DNA of 64,000 bases, from assembly GCF_947498095.1 (NCBI RefSeq), contig NZ_CANMJE010000004.1, forward strand, positions 62,001 through 126,000, in the 5' to 3' direction. Below the pieces are notes generated by a model. It was not told the DNA's origin, made no database searches, and worked only from the letters and a program-made list of their open reading frames with translations. Both the position numbers and the translations under genes were made by a program. This document shows, one piece after another, positions 16,268 through 25,531 of this stretch. Each line of letters starts with the position of its first letter. Within the stretch, counting starts at the first letter, position 1. This stretch comes from an uncultured Shimia sp. (GTDB taxonomy: Bacteria; Pseudomonadota; Alphaproteobacteria; Rhodobacterales; Rhodobacteraceae).

Positions 16268-16789
16268 TTAGATGTCTTGCCCGCGCTTCAACAGTTCTTC
16301 CAGCAAATCGTTTTGCAATGCGCCACTGTCACCGGCGCCGAATTGCAGCAAACCACCGGTATAGAGCGTGCCATAGGTCTGGGCTGCATTCACCGTCTGT
16401 GCCACGCCTTCGATGAACTGGTCTCTTTCCAGCGGTGACAGAGGGTGAATGTATGTTGACCACAATACGCCGTTGGCAAGCGCATATCGCGCATCGAGCG
16501 CGCTATCAAAATTGGCTTGCATCATACGCCGCATCTCGTCGGCCTCTATCCCATCGGCTTCGCGGATCGGCGCCATAACTCGCATACGATCTGCAACCCG
16601 GTCTATTACCACGATCACATGCTGGCCGGAAATGCGCAGCTCAAACATGTCACCTCTGGGCTGAGCTTCAGGATCAAGCGTCAAAACAATGCGCCCCAGC
16701 CTCTCGTAGGTCATCGGCGGCTCCGACACGGTATCTTCGGCAAGGGCAGAAGTAGCGAGCAAAGAAAACAGAATAGCGATGAGGCGCAT
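16268..16789 (-). CDS. Exported protein, possible YbjN-like fold
   Basis: A 173-residue protein starting MRLIAILFSLLATSALAED, a clear signal peptide cleaved near residue 18. The mature part (GRIVLTLDPEAQPRGDMFELRISG, IVVIDRVADRMRVMAPI, then long helices to LLKRGQDI) has the helix-strands-helix pattern of YbjN/type III chaperone-like domains. That is a weak inference; I do not recognise a specific family. It is transcribed in the same direction as cmk, starting 105 bases after the cmk stop, and may share its transcript. Confidence 0.72.
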   Translation of the reverse strand: MRLIAILFSLLATSALAEDTVSEPPMTYERLGRIVLTLDPEAQPRGDMFELRISGQHVIVVIDRVADRMRVMAPIREADGIEADEMRRMMQANFDSALDARYALANGVLWSTYIHPLSPLERDQFIEGVAQTVNAAQTYGTLYTGGLLQFGAGDSGALQNDLLEELLKRGQDI

Positions 16790-16894
16790 GGCGCGAACTC
16801 CTGAATGAGGTGATCTCAGGCTAGCCATGTCCTGTGAAACAAGCGAAACACACTGTGGTGAGGTCAAAGTGAGCAGGCAAACGCGCCGCGCGAC

Positions 16895-17503
16895 CTACCC
16901 TCTTGCAGCTTTGATCGCGGACACGGCCATTTCGACCGCCTCTTCAATCGTCATCGTGCTGGTGTCGATCACCACAGCGTCTTCGGCCGGTTTCAGCGGC
17001 GCTTCAGCGCGGTCCATGTCTCGGGCATCACGTTCTTTGACATCAGCGAGAACCTGCGCCCGGCTCACATCCATGCCCTTGTCTGCCAATTCCAGATAGC
17101 GGCGTTCCGCGCGCACTTCGGCGCTGGCGGTGACGAACAACTTGGCCTCGGCGCTGGGGCAGATCACCGTGCCGATGTCGCGCCCATCCAGCACTGCCCC
17201 TCCGGCGCGGCGGGCAAAAGCACGCTGAAAATCTACCAGAGCAGCCCGGACTTCGGCAATCACCGCGACTTTGCTGGCGGCCTGTGCCACTTCGGGCGTT
17301 CTGAGGTGAAACCCCTCAAGATCTTCGGCCCGCAAAGACCCTGCAGCATCAATTGGATCGGTGCCATCCAGTGTCTTGGCGCCCACGGCGCGATACAACA
17401 GCCCTGTATCGAGATGGGCAAATCCGAAGTGCGCGGCAACCGCCTTGGAAATCGTACCTTTGCCAGCCGCAGCTGGCCCGTCGATGGCGATTGTAAAACG
17501 CAT
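16895..17503 (-). CDS. cmk: Cytidylate kinase
   Basis: Cmk phosphorylates CMP and dCMP with ATP for pyrimidine nucleotide recycling. The 202-residue protein starts [17 protein letters not shown] with the P-loop at about residues 8-16. [25 protein letters not shown] (the NMP site) and [15 protein letters not shown] with the lid READKGMD-like helix follow, ending [14 protein letters not shown]. The ATG at 17503 is chosen by homology. It sits between aroA and rpsA as in many alphaproteobacteria, but here two membrane protein genes separate it from aroA. Confidence 0.96.
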   Translation of the reverse strand: MRFTIAIDGPAAAGKGTISKAVAAHFGFAHLDTGLLYRAVGAKTLDGTDPIDAAGSLRAEDLEGFHLRTPEVAQAASKVAVIAEVRAALVDFQRAFARRAGGAVLDGRDIGTVICPSAEAKLFVTASAEVRAERRYLELADKGMDVSRAQVLADVKERDARDMDRAEAPLKPAEDAVVIDTSTMTIEEAVEMAVSAIKAARG

Positions 17504-17563
17504 GAAATGCCTCGGGGTTGTGTCGGCCTTTTGTATCCCAAGAGCCGGTGCCCTTCGCAAGCC

Positions 17564-18070
17564 CTAACGCAGGGCGCGCCGCATCAGATGGGTCGAGGCC
17601 CCCAGCAAGAGCGCCACAAAACAGGTCATATGCCCCAACGACTTGCTCATGGTCAGAAAGCTGGCGACCTGAACCGTTGTTGAATCCAAGTCCGCCAAGG
17701 GGGTTTGCAACATGCCGGCGACAATGTGGTTTTCAAAGTAATCCGCAGCCGTCGCCATCAGGGCAACAAGGCCAAAGACCGTGCCCCAAGGGGGGCGCAG
17801 CGCCAGTTGCAACCCCAATACCAACGCCAAACCCAAGAGCGCCGGATAGGCGATATCCAGTTTCTGCTGCACATCCAGGTAAAAGGCACGGCCATCCTCG
17901 GTCAAAGCGCCAAGAAAGCCCTTGGCATCGCTCAGCGAATAGCCCATCGGGCGCATGTCAAAGGGCGCTTGGCCCGCGGCCTGATCTGCAATGAATGGCA
18001 CTGACCACAGCGCCATCGTCAGATAAATCGCTGCGGCTGTAATGAAACTCAGCCAAAATGCGCGTTGCAT
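17564..18070 (-). CDS. Membrane protein, tandem paralog 1
   Basis: A 168-residue protein with about four membrane segments (near 5-25, 75-92, 97-115 and 140-162). It is a paralog of the gene immediately upstream. Both have PFDxRPxGYS followed by a region reading DxxFPxLxGL or DIAYPALLGL, then D-x-x-EN-x-x-VA-x-M before a Leu-rich segment and a conserved TxSK. Here these are PFDMRPMGYS at about 37-46, DYFENHIVAGML and FLTMSK. The function is unknown. It starts 34 bases after its partner and ends 60 bases before cmk, in the same direction. Confidence 0.78.
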   Translation of the reverse strand: MQRAFWLSFITAAAIYLTMALWSVPFIADQAAGQAPFDMRPMGYSLSDAKGFLGALTEDGRAFYLDVQQKLDIAYPALLGLALVLGLQLALRPPWGTVFGLVALMATAADYFENHIVAGMLQTPLADLDSTTVQVASFLTMSKSLGHMTCFVALLLGASTHLMRRALR

Positions 18071-18104
18071 TGTCCCCTCCCCGATTGACTTGGGGATCGC
18101 CTCG

Positions 18105-18629
18105 TCAGTCCAATCTGGACTGACCGATCTTGCGGATCATCATGACCAAGAGCAGGCCAAAAGCAACAAAAAGCGTGACGAACTTTGAGACCGTGTAGCT
18201 GCTGGCAAGACTTACAAGTGTCGGATTCGGTGGTGTTTTGAACGCCAATACCATGTCCGCGACCAAAGCATTTTCGCATAGGTCCATAACCGTGTAACTC
18301 GCCGGGGCGACCAAAAGGATCACGCGCGACCAGGGATGAAGGGTACGTGTCAGCCCCCAGCACACCCAACCCATCCAAAGCCCAAACAACACTGGAAACA
18401 GGGTGTCGACCCGGCGCAACAACCCGGTGTAGAGCGCGGCCTTGTCCTCATTCAACAGTGACAGATATTGCGCCGCGTCCTGCACCGAATACCCCAAAGG
18501 CCTCAGGTCAAATGGCTGCAGTTTTTCAGGCCCTAGAACCAGATGCGCCATGCCAACACCCACCAAAAGCGCATAAGTCGCCGCGGTAACCACCGTCAGC
18601 GCACTTAGCGTCTTGGTATAGCGTGTCAC
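18105..18629 (-). CDS. Membrane protein, tandem paralog 2
   Basis: A 174-residue protein with about four membrane segments and the same signatures as its neighbour: [42 protein letters not shown] and SSYTVSKF. The GTG start overlaps the aroA stop (GTGA), so translation is probably coupled to aroA. The soluble loop between the first two membrane segments carries the invariant PFD/RP/GYS residues and likely faces the periplasm. I do not recognise a named family, and the substrate or partner is unknown. Confidence 0.78.
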   Translation of the reverse strand: MTRYTKTLSALTVVTAATYALLVGVGMAHLVLGPEKLQPFDLRPLGYSVQDAAQYLSLLNEDKAALYTGLLRRVDTLFPVLFGLWMGWVCWGLTRTLHPWSRVILLVAPASYTVMDLCENALVADMVLAFKTPPNPTLVSLASSYTVSKFVTLFVAFGLLLVMMIRKIGQSRLD

Positions 18630-19978
18630 GCAGATGTCCGCGTGATCTTGGCCCCCAACGCGTCCATCAAGGGTTCAAAAATCGGAAACGAGGTCGCAAT
18701 CGGGCCGCCATCGTCCACGCTCACCGGGTTCTGCGTGGCCATGCCAAGGATCATGAACGACATGGCAATGCGGTGATCCAGATGGCTGGCACAGGTGGCG
18801 CCCCCCGGCACATTGCCGTGGCCGAGACCAATCACGGTCCACCAGTCTTCGCCCTCATCCACGTCAACGCCATTGGCGCGCAACCCCGAGGCCATCGCCT
18901 CGATGCGGTCGCTTTCCTTGACGCGCAACTCTTTGACGCCCTTCATCACGGTGTTGCCCTTGGCAAAGGCTGCAACCACGGACAGAACGGGGTATTCGTC
19001 AATCATGCTGGCGGCGCGCGCCGGATCAACCTCGATCCCCTTCAGATCTGGCGAAAAGCGCGCACGCAGATCGGCAACAGGCTCGCCGCCTTCTTCACGC
19101 TCATTTTCATAAACCAGATCCGCCCCCATCTCGCGCAGCGTGGCGAACAGGCCAGCGCGTGTGGGGTTCAACCCGATGTTGGGCACCAGAACATCCGAGC
19201 CGGGTGTGATCACCGCGGCACAGACCGGAAACGCCGCCGAAGACGGGTCACGCGGCACGACAATGGTTTGTGGCTTCAACTCGGGCTGCCCGGTCAGGGT
19301 AATCACCCGGCCCTCGTCCGTGGCCTCGGTGGTGATCGTGGCGCCGAAACCCGCCAACATGCGTTCTGTGTGATCGCGCGTGGCCTCTTTTTCGATCACG
19401 ACGGTCTGGCCGGGGGCATTCAAACCTGCCAACAGCACCGCAGATTTCACCTGCGCCGAGGGCATCGGCACGACATAGCGCACCGGAACCGGATTGGCCG
19501 CGCCGACGATGGTCATCGGCAAACGCCCCCCTTCGCGGCCCACGGACTGCGCCCCAAACAGCGCGATCGGGTCAGTGACACGTGCCATCGGGCGTTTGTT
19601 CAGACTGGCATCCCCGGTAAAGGTTGCCGTGATGCCCGTGGTTGCCATCGCGCCCATGATCAGACGCACGCCGGTGCCCGAATTGCCGCAATCAATCACG
19701 TTGTCAGGCTCGGCGAAGCCGCCAACACCAACGCCCTGCACGCTCCATTCACCACCGCCATGATCCGTCACTTCGGCCCCAAAGGCCCGCATGGCCTTGG
19801 CCGTATCAAGCACGTCTTCGCCTGCCAACAAGCCGGTGATGCGGGTTTCGCCAACCGCCATCGCGCCAAGGATCAAAGACCGGTGCGAGATTGACTTGTC
19901 TCCTGGCACATGGGCCTCACCCGTCAGGGGGCCGCAGGCCTGTGATGTCATGGGAATCGGGGTGCCGTGGCCAGACAT
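18626..19978 (-). CDS. aroA: 3-Phosphoshikimate 1-carboxyvinyltransferase (EPSP synthase), class II
   Basis: AroA transfers enolpyruvyl from PEP to shikimate 3-phosphate in aromatic amino acid synthesis. The 450-residue protein has the substrate loops [37 protein letters not shown] and [16 protein letters not shown] and NPTRAG are marks of the class II (CP4-like) enzymes of alphaproteobacteria. At the place where CP4 has the alanine linked to glyphosate tolerance this protein has glycine (NSGTG), as in sensitive enzymes. GAGAGGAAG lies 5 bases before the ATG. It heads a run aroA, two membrane proteins, cmk. Confidence 0.96.
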   Translation of the reverse strand: MSGHGTPIPMTSQACGPLTGEAHVPGDKSISHRSLILGAMAVGETRITGLLAGEDVLDTAKAMRAFGAEVTDHGGGEWSVQGVGVGGFAEPDNVIDCGNSGTGVRLIMGAMATTGITATFTGDASLNKRPMARVTDPIALFGAQSVGREGGRLPMTIVGAANPVPVRYVVPMPSAQVKSAVLLAGLNAPGQTVVIEKEATRDHTERMLAGFGATITTEATDEGRVITLTGQPELKPQTIVVPRDPSSAAFPVCAAVITPGSDVLVPNIGLNPTRAGLFATLREMGADLVYENEREEGGEPVADLRARFSPDLKGIEVDPARAASMIDEYPVLSVVAAFAKGNTVMKGVKELRVKESDRIEAMASGLRANGVDVDEGEDWWTVIGLGHGNVPGGATCASHLDHRIAMSFMILGMATQNPVSVDDGGPIATSFPIFEPLMDALGAKITRTSA

Positions 19979-20047
19979 GGAAACTTCCTCTCAGATTGCC
20001 AAAACCTGTTAGCGCAGACACCCGCCCACGTAAATGCGCGAATTGCC

Positions 20048-20121
20048 CTTCATTTTGGCAGAAATACTCCGGGGTGAATTGGTGCCGGACTTGCTCCGGG
20101 GCCAAGAGGGGCAGCGCCCCT
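20048..20121 (-). repeat. Dispersed 3'-end repeat, copy A
   Basis: Read on the minus strand it begins 7 bases after the trmB stop with the hairpin AGGGGCGCTGCCCCT (20121-20107). After a variable part it ends CACCCCGGAGTATTTCTGCC and AAAATGAAG (to 20048). The hairpin is identical to that of copy B at 39792-39806, and the distal half matches copies B and C. It lies between trmB and aroA. Confidence 0.7.
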
Positions 20122-20128
20122 TACGCCC

Positions 20129-20842
20129 TTACGTCTTGCGAAAGGTCAGATAATGCGGGGTACGCCCCTCGCGAAAGGCCTTTTGCTCATACCGGGTTGA
20201 AATCCAATCCTCCCACGGCGCGCGCCAATCCTGCGGGCCTTCCGCCAGCCATTCAAACCCATGACCCGGCACTTGTTCCAGCGTTTGTCGCACATAGTCG
20301 GGAATATCGGTTGCCACGCGAAAGATCGCGCCACGTTTCAACACACGTGCCAGCGGCTCAAGATGCTCAGGCGTGACAAACCGGCGACGGTGATGGCGCT
20401 TTTTGGGCCAGGGATCGGGATAGAGTAGAAACGCACGTGAGATACTCTGGTCCGGCAACACGTCAAACATGTCCCGCACATCGCCGGGATGCACCCGAAC
20501 GTTCTGTGCCTCTGCCTGACGGATCTTGCCCAACAACATGGCCACACCGTTGATATAAGGCTCGCACCCTATGATGCCGACATCGGGGTTTTCCACCGCC
20601 TGGTGCACCATGTGTTCACCCCCGCCAAATCCGATCTCAAGCCAGACATCACGATCGCCAAACAAACCCGTCAGGTCCAAAGGCGTGCGCTCGGGGTTTT
20701 CCTCCCAGCCAACCGCGCCGGGAGAGAACTTGGCCAGATCTTCGTCGAGATAGCCTTCTTGCGACTTGCGCAGGCCCTTGCCTTTGAAGCGGCCATAAAA
20801 GTTGCGCCACGGCGCGCCGGAAGGATGGTGGTCTTCAGTCAT
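20129..20842 (-). CDS. trmB: tRNA (guanine-N7)-methyltransferase
   Basis: TrmB methylates G46 in the variable loop of tRNAs using SAM. The 237-residue protein has the SAM-binding strand VWLEIGFGGGEHM around residue 68, GCEPYINGV, and the substrate motif LLYPDPWPKKRHHRRRF. STRYEQKAFREGR near the C-terminus is the family ending. The N-terminus reads GRFKGKGLRKSQ, as in other alphaproteobacterial TrmB. It follows metK in the usual order, with a BASS-type transporter inserted between. Confidence 0.95.
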   Translation of the reverse strand: MTEDHHPSGAPWRNFYGRFKGKGLRKSQEGYLDEDLAKFSPGAVGWEENPERTPLDLTGLFGDRDVWLEIGFGGGEHMVHQAVENPDVGIIGCEPYINGVAMLLGKIRQAEAQNVRVHPGDVRDMFDVLPDQSISRAFLLYPDPWPKKRHHRRRFVTPEHLEPLARVLKRGAIFRVATDIPDYVRQTLEQVPGHGFEWLAEGPQDWRAPWEDWISTRYEQKAFREGRTPHYLTFRKT

Positions 20843-20893
20843 GGGTCTATCCGTTGGTGATCCGGCGCCATGTGCCTGCTTGTGCGTCCGGCG

Positions 20894-21754
20894 TCAAGTT
20901 TTGCCAAAGATCCTACGTAAAACGAACATGCCGGGAATGGTGACGATATACATAGTGATCCCATAAAGTGCGGCTGGCACTGCAAACTCCGGAATGCCAC
21001 CGCTTTGCGCCACCAGTCCCGCCACCGTGATGCCAAGCGCCGCGTTCTGCACGCCCATTTCCACCGAGATACACAAGCCATCGCCGCCCGACAGCCCGAC
21101 CACACGGGCGATCAGAACCCCAAGGATCAACAACAGCGCGTTCATCCCGACCAACAGCGGACCCAAATGACCAATGTTGTCGAGGAACAATTGCCAGTTC
21201 GTGGCCAGAGCGGCGATCACGATCACAACGAACAACACCAGGGCCACGGTCGAAACCGTGTTTTCCGTGCGATCAGCAAAGTCTCGCGCCACGAACCGCA
21301 ATAACAGCCCGATCAGAACCGGCACGGCGGTGATGGCAAACATCGACACCGCAATGCCCGTCACGTTGATCTCAACAGCCGCCTCCCCAAGAAAGACGCC
21401 GGCGGCCCAGTCAATCAGGATCGGCACCGTCAGCACCGACAACAGGCTCACCACAGCCGTCAGCGTTATCGACAAAGCGACGGTGCCGCCTGCCAGTTTT
21501 GTCAGGATGTTCGACGTGACGCCACCCGGACAAAATGCAAGGATCATCACCCCAAAGGCCAGCGCGGGAGGCAGGCTCACCAGCCGCAAAAGCAAGAAAG
21601 CAACCGCGGGAACCGCGATGATTTGCAGGACCATGCCCGTCAGAGCTGCGCGCGGCATCGCCAGGACCCGACCAAAGTCGGCAAACGTCAGCCCGAAGCC
21701 CAGTGAAAACATGATGAACGCCAGCGAAAGCGGCAGTGCCACATCAATCAGCAT
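20894..21754 (-). CDS. BASS-family sodium-dependent transporter
   Basis: A 286-residue bile acid:sodium symporter (BASS) family protein with about nine or ten membrane helices. The family signatures are ILAFCPGGVTSNILTKLAGG around residues 72-91 (the PGG and N of the crossover region) and EMGVQNAALGITVAG near 230. Members carry organic acids or sulfated compounds with sodium; the substrate cannot be inferred. It is read between metK and trmB in the same direction, but a strong terminator lies before it, so it probably has its own promoter. Confidence 0.88.
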   Translation of the reverse strand: MLIDVALPLSLAFIMFSLGFGLTFADFGRVLAMPRAALTGMVLQIIAVPAVAFLLLRLVSLPPALAFGVMILAFCPGGVTSNILTKLAGGTVALSITLTAVVSLLSVLTVPILIDWAAGVFLGEAAVEINVTGIAVSMFAITAVPVLIGLLLRFVARDFADRTENTVSTVALVLFVVIVIAALATNWQLFLDNIGHLGPLLVGMNALLLILGVLIARVVGLSGGDGLCISVEMGVQNAALGITVAGLVAQSGGIPEFAVPAALYGITMYIVTIPGMFVLRRIFGKT

Positions 21755-21795
21755 AAAAATCCCTCCCAGTTCGCCGGGTCAGACTGGCACAAGAC

Positions 21796-21835
21796 AAAAA
21801 AAAGACCAAAGCTTTCGTTACGGAAAGCCTGGTCC
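21796..21835 (-). terminator. Rho-independent terminator of metK
   Basis: On the minus strand GACCAGGCTTTC (21834-21823), loop, then GAAAGCTTTGGTC (21816-21804) followed by TTTTTTTT. The stem is nearly perfect apart from a small bulge. It lies about 40 bases after the metK stop. Confidence 0.9.
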
Positions 21836-21849
21836 GATTGTGTCGTGAA

Positions 21850-21871
21850 CAAGCGGTTTGGAAACCGCTTG
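21850..21871. repeat. 22-bp perfect palindrome after metK
   Basis: CAAGCGGTTT GG AAACCGCTTG is fully self-complementary apart from the central two bases. It ends 2 bases from the metK stop codon. It could form an mRNA 3' hairpin upstream of the terminator or be a protein-binding site. Confidence 0.6.
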
Positions 21872-21873
21872 CG

Positions 21874-23055
21874 TCAGACAGCGTTTTTCAACACGTCGAC
21901 AAGGTCAGTCTTTTCCCAGCTAAACCCGCCATCCGCAGAGGGTTCACGGCCAAAGTGGCCATAAGCCGCGGTGCGCTGATAGATCGGCTTGTTCATGCCC
22001 AGATGCTCGCGAATGCCGCGCGGGGTCAGGTCCATCGCGTTGCTCACGGCCTCTTCGATGGCGGCATCCGGCACTTGTCCGGTGCCATGCGTATCGGCAT
22101 AGATCGACAGCGGTTTGGAGACGCCAATGGCATAAGACAGCTGGATCGTGCAGCGCTCGGCGAGACCTGCGGCGACAACGTTCTTGGCCAGATAGCGCGC
22201 CGCGTATGCGGCTGAACGGTCAACTTTTGTCGGGTCTTTGCCCGAGAACGCCCCACCACCGTGTGGTGCAGCGCCGCCATAGGTGTCGACGATGATCTTG
22301 CGACCTGTCAGGCCTGCATCTCCGTCTGGTCCACCAATGACGAATTTGCCAGTTGGGTTCACATGCCATTCGGTTGCTGCGGAAATCCAGCCCTCGGGCA
22401 GGGTTTCGCGGATGTAAGGCTCAACAACTGCGCGTACATCGTCAGAAGTCATTGACGCATCAAGGTGCTGGGTCGACAACACGATTGAGCTGACGCCCAC
22501 CGGTTTGCCATCCTGGTACACAACAGAAAGCTGCGATTTGGCGTCGGGGCCCAATGTTGGCTCGGCGCCGGATTTGCGGACTTCTGCCAGTCGACGCAGG
22601 ATGGCGTGGCTGTACTGGATCGGGGCCGGCATCAACGCGTCTGTCTCAGTGGTGGCGTAGCCGAACATGATGCCCTGATCGCCAGCGCCTTCGTCTTTCT
22701 CACCTGACGCATCCACGCCTTGTGCGATATGCGCGGATTGTTCGTGCAAGAGGTTGGTGACTTCGACCGTTTCGTGGTGAAACTTGTCCTGTTCATACCC
22801 GATGTCTTTGATACAGGCGCGGGCGATCTCTTCGATCCGCCCCATGTATTCGTGCAGCTTGTCCTTGTCAGACAGCCCCACCTCTCCGCCAATCACCACC
22901 CGGTTGGTTGTCGCAAAGGTTTCAGCGGCGACGCGGGCTTCGGGCTCTTCCGCCAGAAACGCATCAAGAACCGCGTCGGAAATCCGGTCACAGACCTTAT
23001 CCGGGTGCCCCTCTGAAACAGATTCAGAGGTAAAAGTGTAGTTATTTCTGGCCAT
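21874..23055 (-). CDS. metK: S-adenosylmethionine synthetase
   Basis: MetK makes SAM from methionine and ATP. The 393-residue protein starts [23 protein letters not shown], and the chosen ATG sits just after the riboswitch-embedded [21 protein letters not shown] is the catalytic-loop hexapeptide region, and [19 protein letters not shown] and [17 protein letters not shown] are the metal and phosphate sites. It is controlled, on sequence evidence, by a SAM/SAH-type riboswitch whose structure includes the ribosome binding site. A strong terminator follows. Confidence 0.98.
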   Translation of the reverse strand: MARNNYTFTSESVSEGHPDKVCDRISDAVLDAFLAEEPEARVAAETFATTNRVVIGGEVGLSDKDKLHEYMGRIEEIARACIKDIGYEQDKFHHETVEVTNLLHEQSAHIAQGVDASGEKDEGAGDQGIMFGYATTETDALMPAPIQYSHAILRRLAEVRKSGAEPTLGPDAKSQLSVVYQDGKPVGVSSIVLSTQHLDASMTSDDVRAVVEPYIRETLPEGWISAATEWHVNPTGKFVIGGPDGDAGLTGRKIIVDTYGGAAPHGGGAFSGKDPTKVDRSAAYAARYLAKNVVAAGLAERCTIQLSYAIGVSKPLSIYADTHGTGQVPDAAIEEAVSNAMDLTPRGIREHLGMNKPIYQRTAAYGHFGREPSADGGFSWEKTDLVDVLKNAV

Positions 23056-23059
23056 GAGG

Positions 23060-23104
23060 TGCTCCGATATATGTAACGCCGTCACGTCAGGAAGCCGTTG
23101 TGAC
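23060..23104 (-). ncRNA. SAM/SAH riboswitch in front of metK
   Basis: On the minus strand GTCACAACGGCTTCC and TGACGTGAC (23104-23081) form the stem-loop GTCAC/GTGAC. Sixteen bases later CGGAGCA (23066-23060) pairs with the loop as a pseudoknot and contains the Shine-Dalgarno sequence of metK. Core bases and spacing match the small SAM/SAH riboswitch class known from metK leaders of Rhodobacterales. Ligand binding would hide the ribosome binding site and lower MetK synthesis when SAM is plentiful. Confidence 0.93.
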
Positions 23105-23143
23105 GACAGATGACCCCTGCCTTACGCGCGGCATTTAAGAGGG

Positions 23144-24634
23144 TCAATCGGTTTCGCGACGCCGCCTCAGAAATAGTCCAAACAGTGTTGCCAAAAGGAA
23201 TCCCGTAACCAGCCAGTCGCCTGTCATTGAATAAAGCGTTGGCGACTGGGGCGCTGGCAACGGCGCGTCGACAAAACCCTCGGTATTAAGCGCCAGCGAG
23301 GCGATGATGCGGCCTTGTGCGTCAATCACCGCTGACACGCCGGTGTTTGCCGCGCGCACCATCGGCAGCCCTTGCTCAATCGCACGCATGCGCGCCTGAT
23401 CGAGATGTTGGAACGGGCCGGAAAACCGCCCGAACCAGGCATCATTGGTTAACTGCATCAGGAAATCGGGACGTTGCCCATCTGTGCGCATGTCCTGTGG
23501 AAAGACAGCTTCATAGCAGATCAGCGGCAAGGCATGCCCCAACCGCCCTACGTTCAATAGACGCGGCCCTGGCCCGGCGCTATACCCTCCGCCCTCGCGC
23601 GCGGCGAGGCCATGAATGCCGAACCGTGCCATCACATCGCCAAAGGGAACATATTCTCCGAAAGGCACCAGATGATGTTTGTCATGGATATCCGTCACGA
23701 CCCCGGTGCCATCCAGCACCACGGCCGAGTTATAGATCCGCATCCCATCATAGCGGTTGAGACCGATCACAACGGTGGCACCGCGCGCGGCACGGGCAAT
23801 AGCAGCACGTGTGTTTGTTGACCGGTCTAAAGAGGTGGGCACCGAGGTTTCCGGCCAGATTATCAGGTCCGGAATGGCCAGACCCGAGCGGGTCGAGCGC
23901 AGCGCCCGGTCAAAAAAGACCCGCATGTGATCCGGGTCCCACTTTTGATGCTGTGGCGCGTTGGGCTGCACCAATCGCACGATCCGCTCGTCGCTCTTGG
24001 ATACTTCTGCTGCGGGCATAGGCCAGAGTGCGACGGCGATCGCAACGCCCCCCACCCCGGCAATCACCCGGCGCTGAGGCCAGCTGAGCACCGCGCTGAC
24101 ACTGGCAAAAAGCAAGAGGTTCACGCCATGAGGACCGACCCAGGCGCCCATCTGAGCCGCGAGCCCATTGATCAGCGCATAGACCGGCATCGCCCAGGGA
24201 AACCCCGTGAACACATAGGCCCGCAAGAGTTCGGCGCTGGCCAAGGTCAGAACCAACCCCCAACGCCCGACATTCAGCTTATGCGCAACACCAAAGGCTG
24301 CGCCCCAAAACAGTGCCAGACCACAACTCAGGAAAAGTAAGGCAAAGGGCGCCATCCAGCCGTGCCGGGCCAGATCCACCAAAAAGGGCTCGACGATCCA
24401 ATTCAACGACACAACAAAGTAGCCAGAGCCAAAGGCCAACCCGGCGACAGTCGCTGCCCGCAGTGTCAAAAGGCGCGGAAAAACCCAAAACGCCGCCGCA
24501 AAACCGGCAAATGTCATGGCTGTCAGCGAAAACGGCGCATGGCCCAGCGCAGCAACTGCGCCGAAACACACCATCAAAGCCAAGCGCCGCCAGACGCCGC
24601 GCGCCTCAAACCAGCGCGCCAGCCCGTCAGGCAT
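23144..24634 (-). CDS. lnt: Apolipoprotein N-acyltransferase
   Basis: Lnt adds the third acyl chain to outer-membrane lipoproteins at the inner membrane. The 496-residue protein has about six membrane segments over the first 200 residues and a C-terminal nitrilase domain. The Glu-Lys-Cys triad is visible as IWPETSVPTS, DKHHLVPFGEYVPFG and LICYEAVFP. A last membrane helix precedes RRRRETD. The ATG at 24634 ([10 protein letters not shown]) has GAGG 6 bases upstream and overlaps the corC stop by 8 bases; a GTG at 24658 is less likely. The corC-lnt-metK order is conserved in the group. Confidence 0.94.
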   Translation of the reverse strand: MPDGLARWFEARGVWRRLALMVCFGAVAALGHAPFSLTAMTFAGFAAAFWVFPRLLTLRAATVAGLAFGSGYFVVSLNWIVEPFLVDLARHGWMAPFALLFLSCGLALFWGAAFGVAHKLNVGRWGLVLTLASAELLRAYVFTGFPWAMPVYALINGLAAQMGAWVGPHGVNLLLFASVSAVLSWPQRRVIAGVGGVAIAVALWPMPAAEVSKSDERIVRLVQPNAPQHQKWDPDHMRVFFDRALRSTRSGLAIPDLIIWPETSVPTSLDRSTNTRAAIARAARGATVVIGLNRYDGMRIYNSAVVLDGTGVVTDIHDKHHLVPFGEYVPFGDVMARFGIHGLAAREGGGYSAGPGPRLLNVGRLGHALPLICYEAVFPQDMRTDGQRPDFLMQLTNDAWFGRFSGPFQHLDQARMRAIEQGLPMVRAANTGVSAVIDAQGRIIASLALNTEGFVDAPLPAPQSPTLYSMTGDWLVTGFLLATLFGLFLRRRRETD

Positions 24635-25511
24635 CCTGTGCCTCGGGGAACCTGACACGCAGCCGTTTTATCCGGCGTGGATCGGCATCGACGATCTCAA
24701 ATTCGGTGCCATCGGGGTGGGCTACCACCTCGCCGCGTGCCGGGACATTGCCCGACAGGGTAAAGACCAGACCACCAAGCGTTTCAATATCCTCGGCATC
24801 CACTTCGGCATGGTCCGAGAGGTTGCGGCCAATCTCGGCCTCAAAGTCTTCGAGCGGGGTCTTGGCCTGTGCAAGATAGGCACCCGGCTTTTCCAACACC
24901 CAGAACTGGTCCTCTTCCAGATCGTGTTCGTCTTCGATCTCACCGATCACCTGTTCAATCAGGTCTTCGATGGTCACCAGACCGTCAACGCCGCCATATT
25001 CGTCGATCACCAACGCCATGTGACGGCGTTCGGACTGCATCTTGGTCAGCAATACGCCAATCGGCATCGAGGGCGGCACAAACAGCAACGGCCGCAGCAT
25101 CTGGTCCATCACAAAGGCACCGCCCGAGCCGTTGAAGCCGTGTTTCAGCGCCACATCCTTGAGGTGGGCAAAGCCGATGGGCGTATCCAACGTGCCTTCG
25201 TAGACCGGCAAACGGGTCAAACCGGTTTCTCGAAACAGTTTAACCAATTCATCCTTGGTCACCGATGAAGGCACCGAGATGATATCCGCCTTGGGAATCG
25301 CAACATCCTCAACCCGCATTCTGCGCAGGTTGATCATGCCATGTGTCTGAGGACGGGGCGTGTGTGATGTCTCGGGCGAGGTGCTCTCGCCCAAATCGGA
25401 CGGAGATAACGCTTTGACAATACGACCGAAAAAGCCGGTCTTGTGATGTGTGGGGGCCTCTGCCTGCGCGCTCAGCGCTGCGTTAGAGGATCCGTCGGAA
25501 CTATCGCCCAT
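24627..25511 (-). CDS. corC: CorC/hemolysin-family CBS-domain protein
   Basis: A 294-residue soluble protein with a variable N-terminus, two CBS domains (about residues 65-185; [57 protein letters not shown]) and a C-terminal CorC/HlyC transporter-associated domain ending [19 protein letters not shown]. Relatives are linked to magnesium or cobalt resistance; hemolysin is a legacy name. It lies between ybeY (21 bases) and lnt (8-base overlap) and is probably one operon with them. Confidence 0.92.
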   Translation of the reverse strand: MGDSSDGSSNAALSAQAEAPTHHKTGFFGRIVKALSPSDLGESTSPETSHTPRPQTHGMINLRRMRVEDVAIPKADIISVPSSVTKDELVKLFRETGLTRLPVYEGTLDTPIGFAHLKDVALKHGFNGSGGAFVMDQMLRPLLFVPPSMPIGVLLTKMQSERRHMALVIDEYGGVDGLVTIEDLIEQVIGEIEDEHDLEEDQFWVLEKPGAYLAQAKTPLEDFEAEIGRNLSDHAEVDAEDIETLGGLVFTLSGNVPARGEVVAHPDGTEFEIVDADPRRIKRLRVRFPEAQDA

Positions 25512-25531
25512 TTTTCCTTTCCATTCAGGGG

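Noticed and set aside
18623-19894. A 423-codon open frame opposite aroA
   Set aside because: Shadow of aroA, with His/Gly/Arg-rich composition typical of antisense frames in this base composition.
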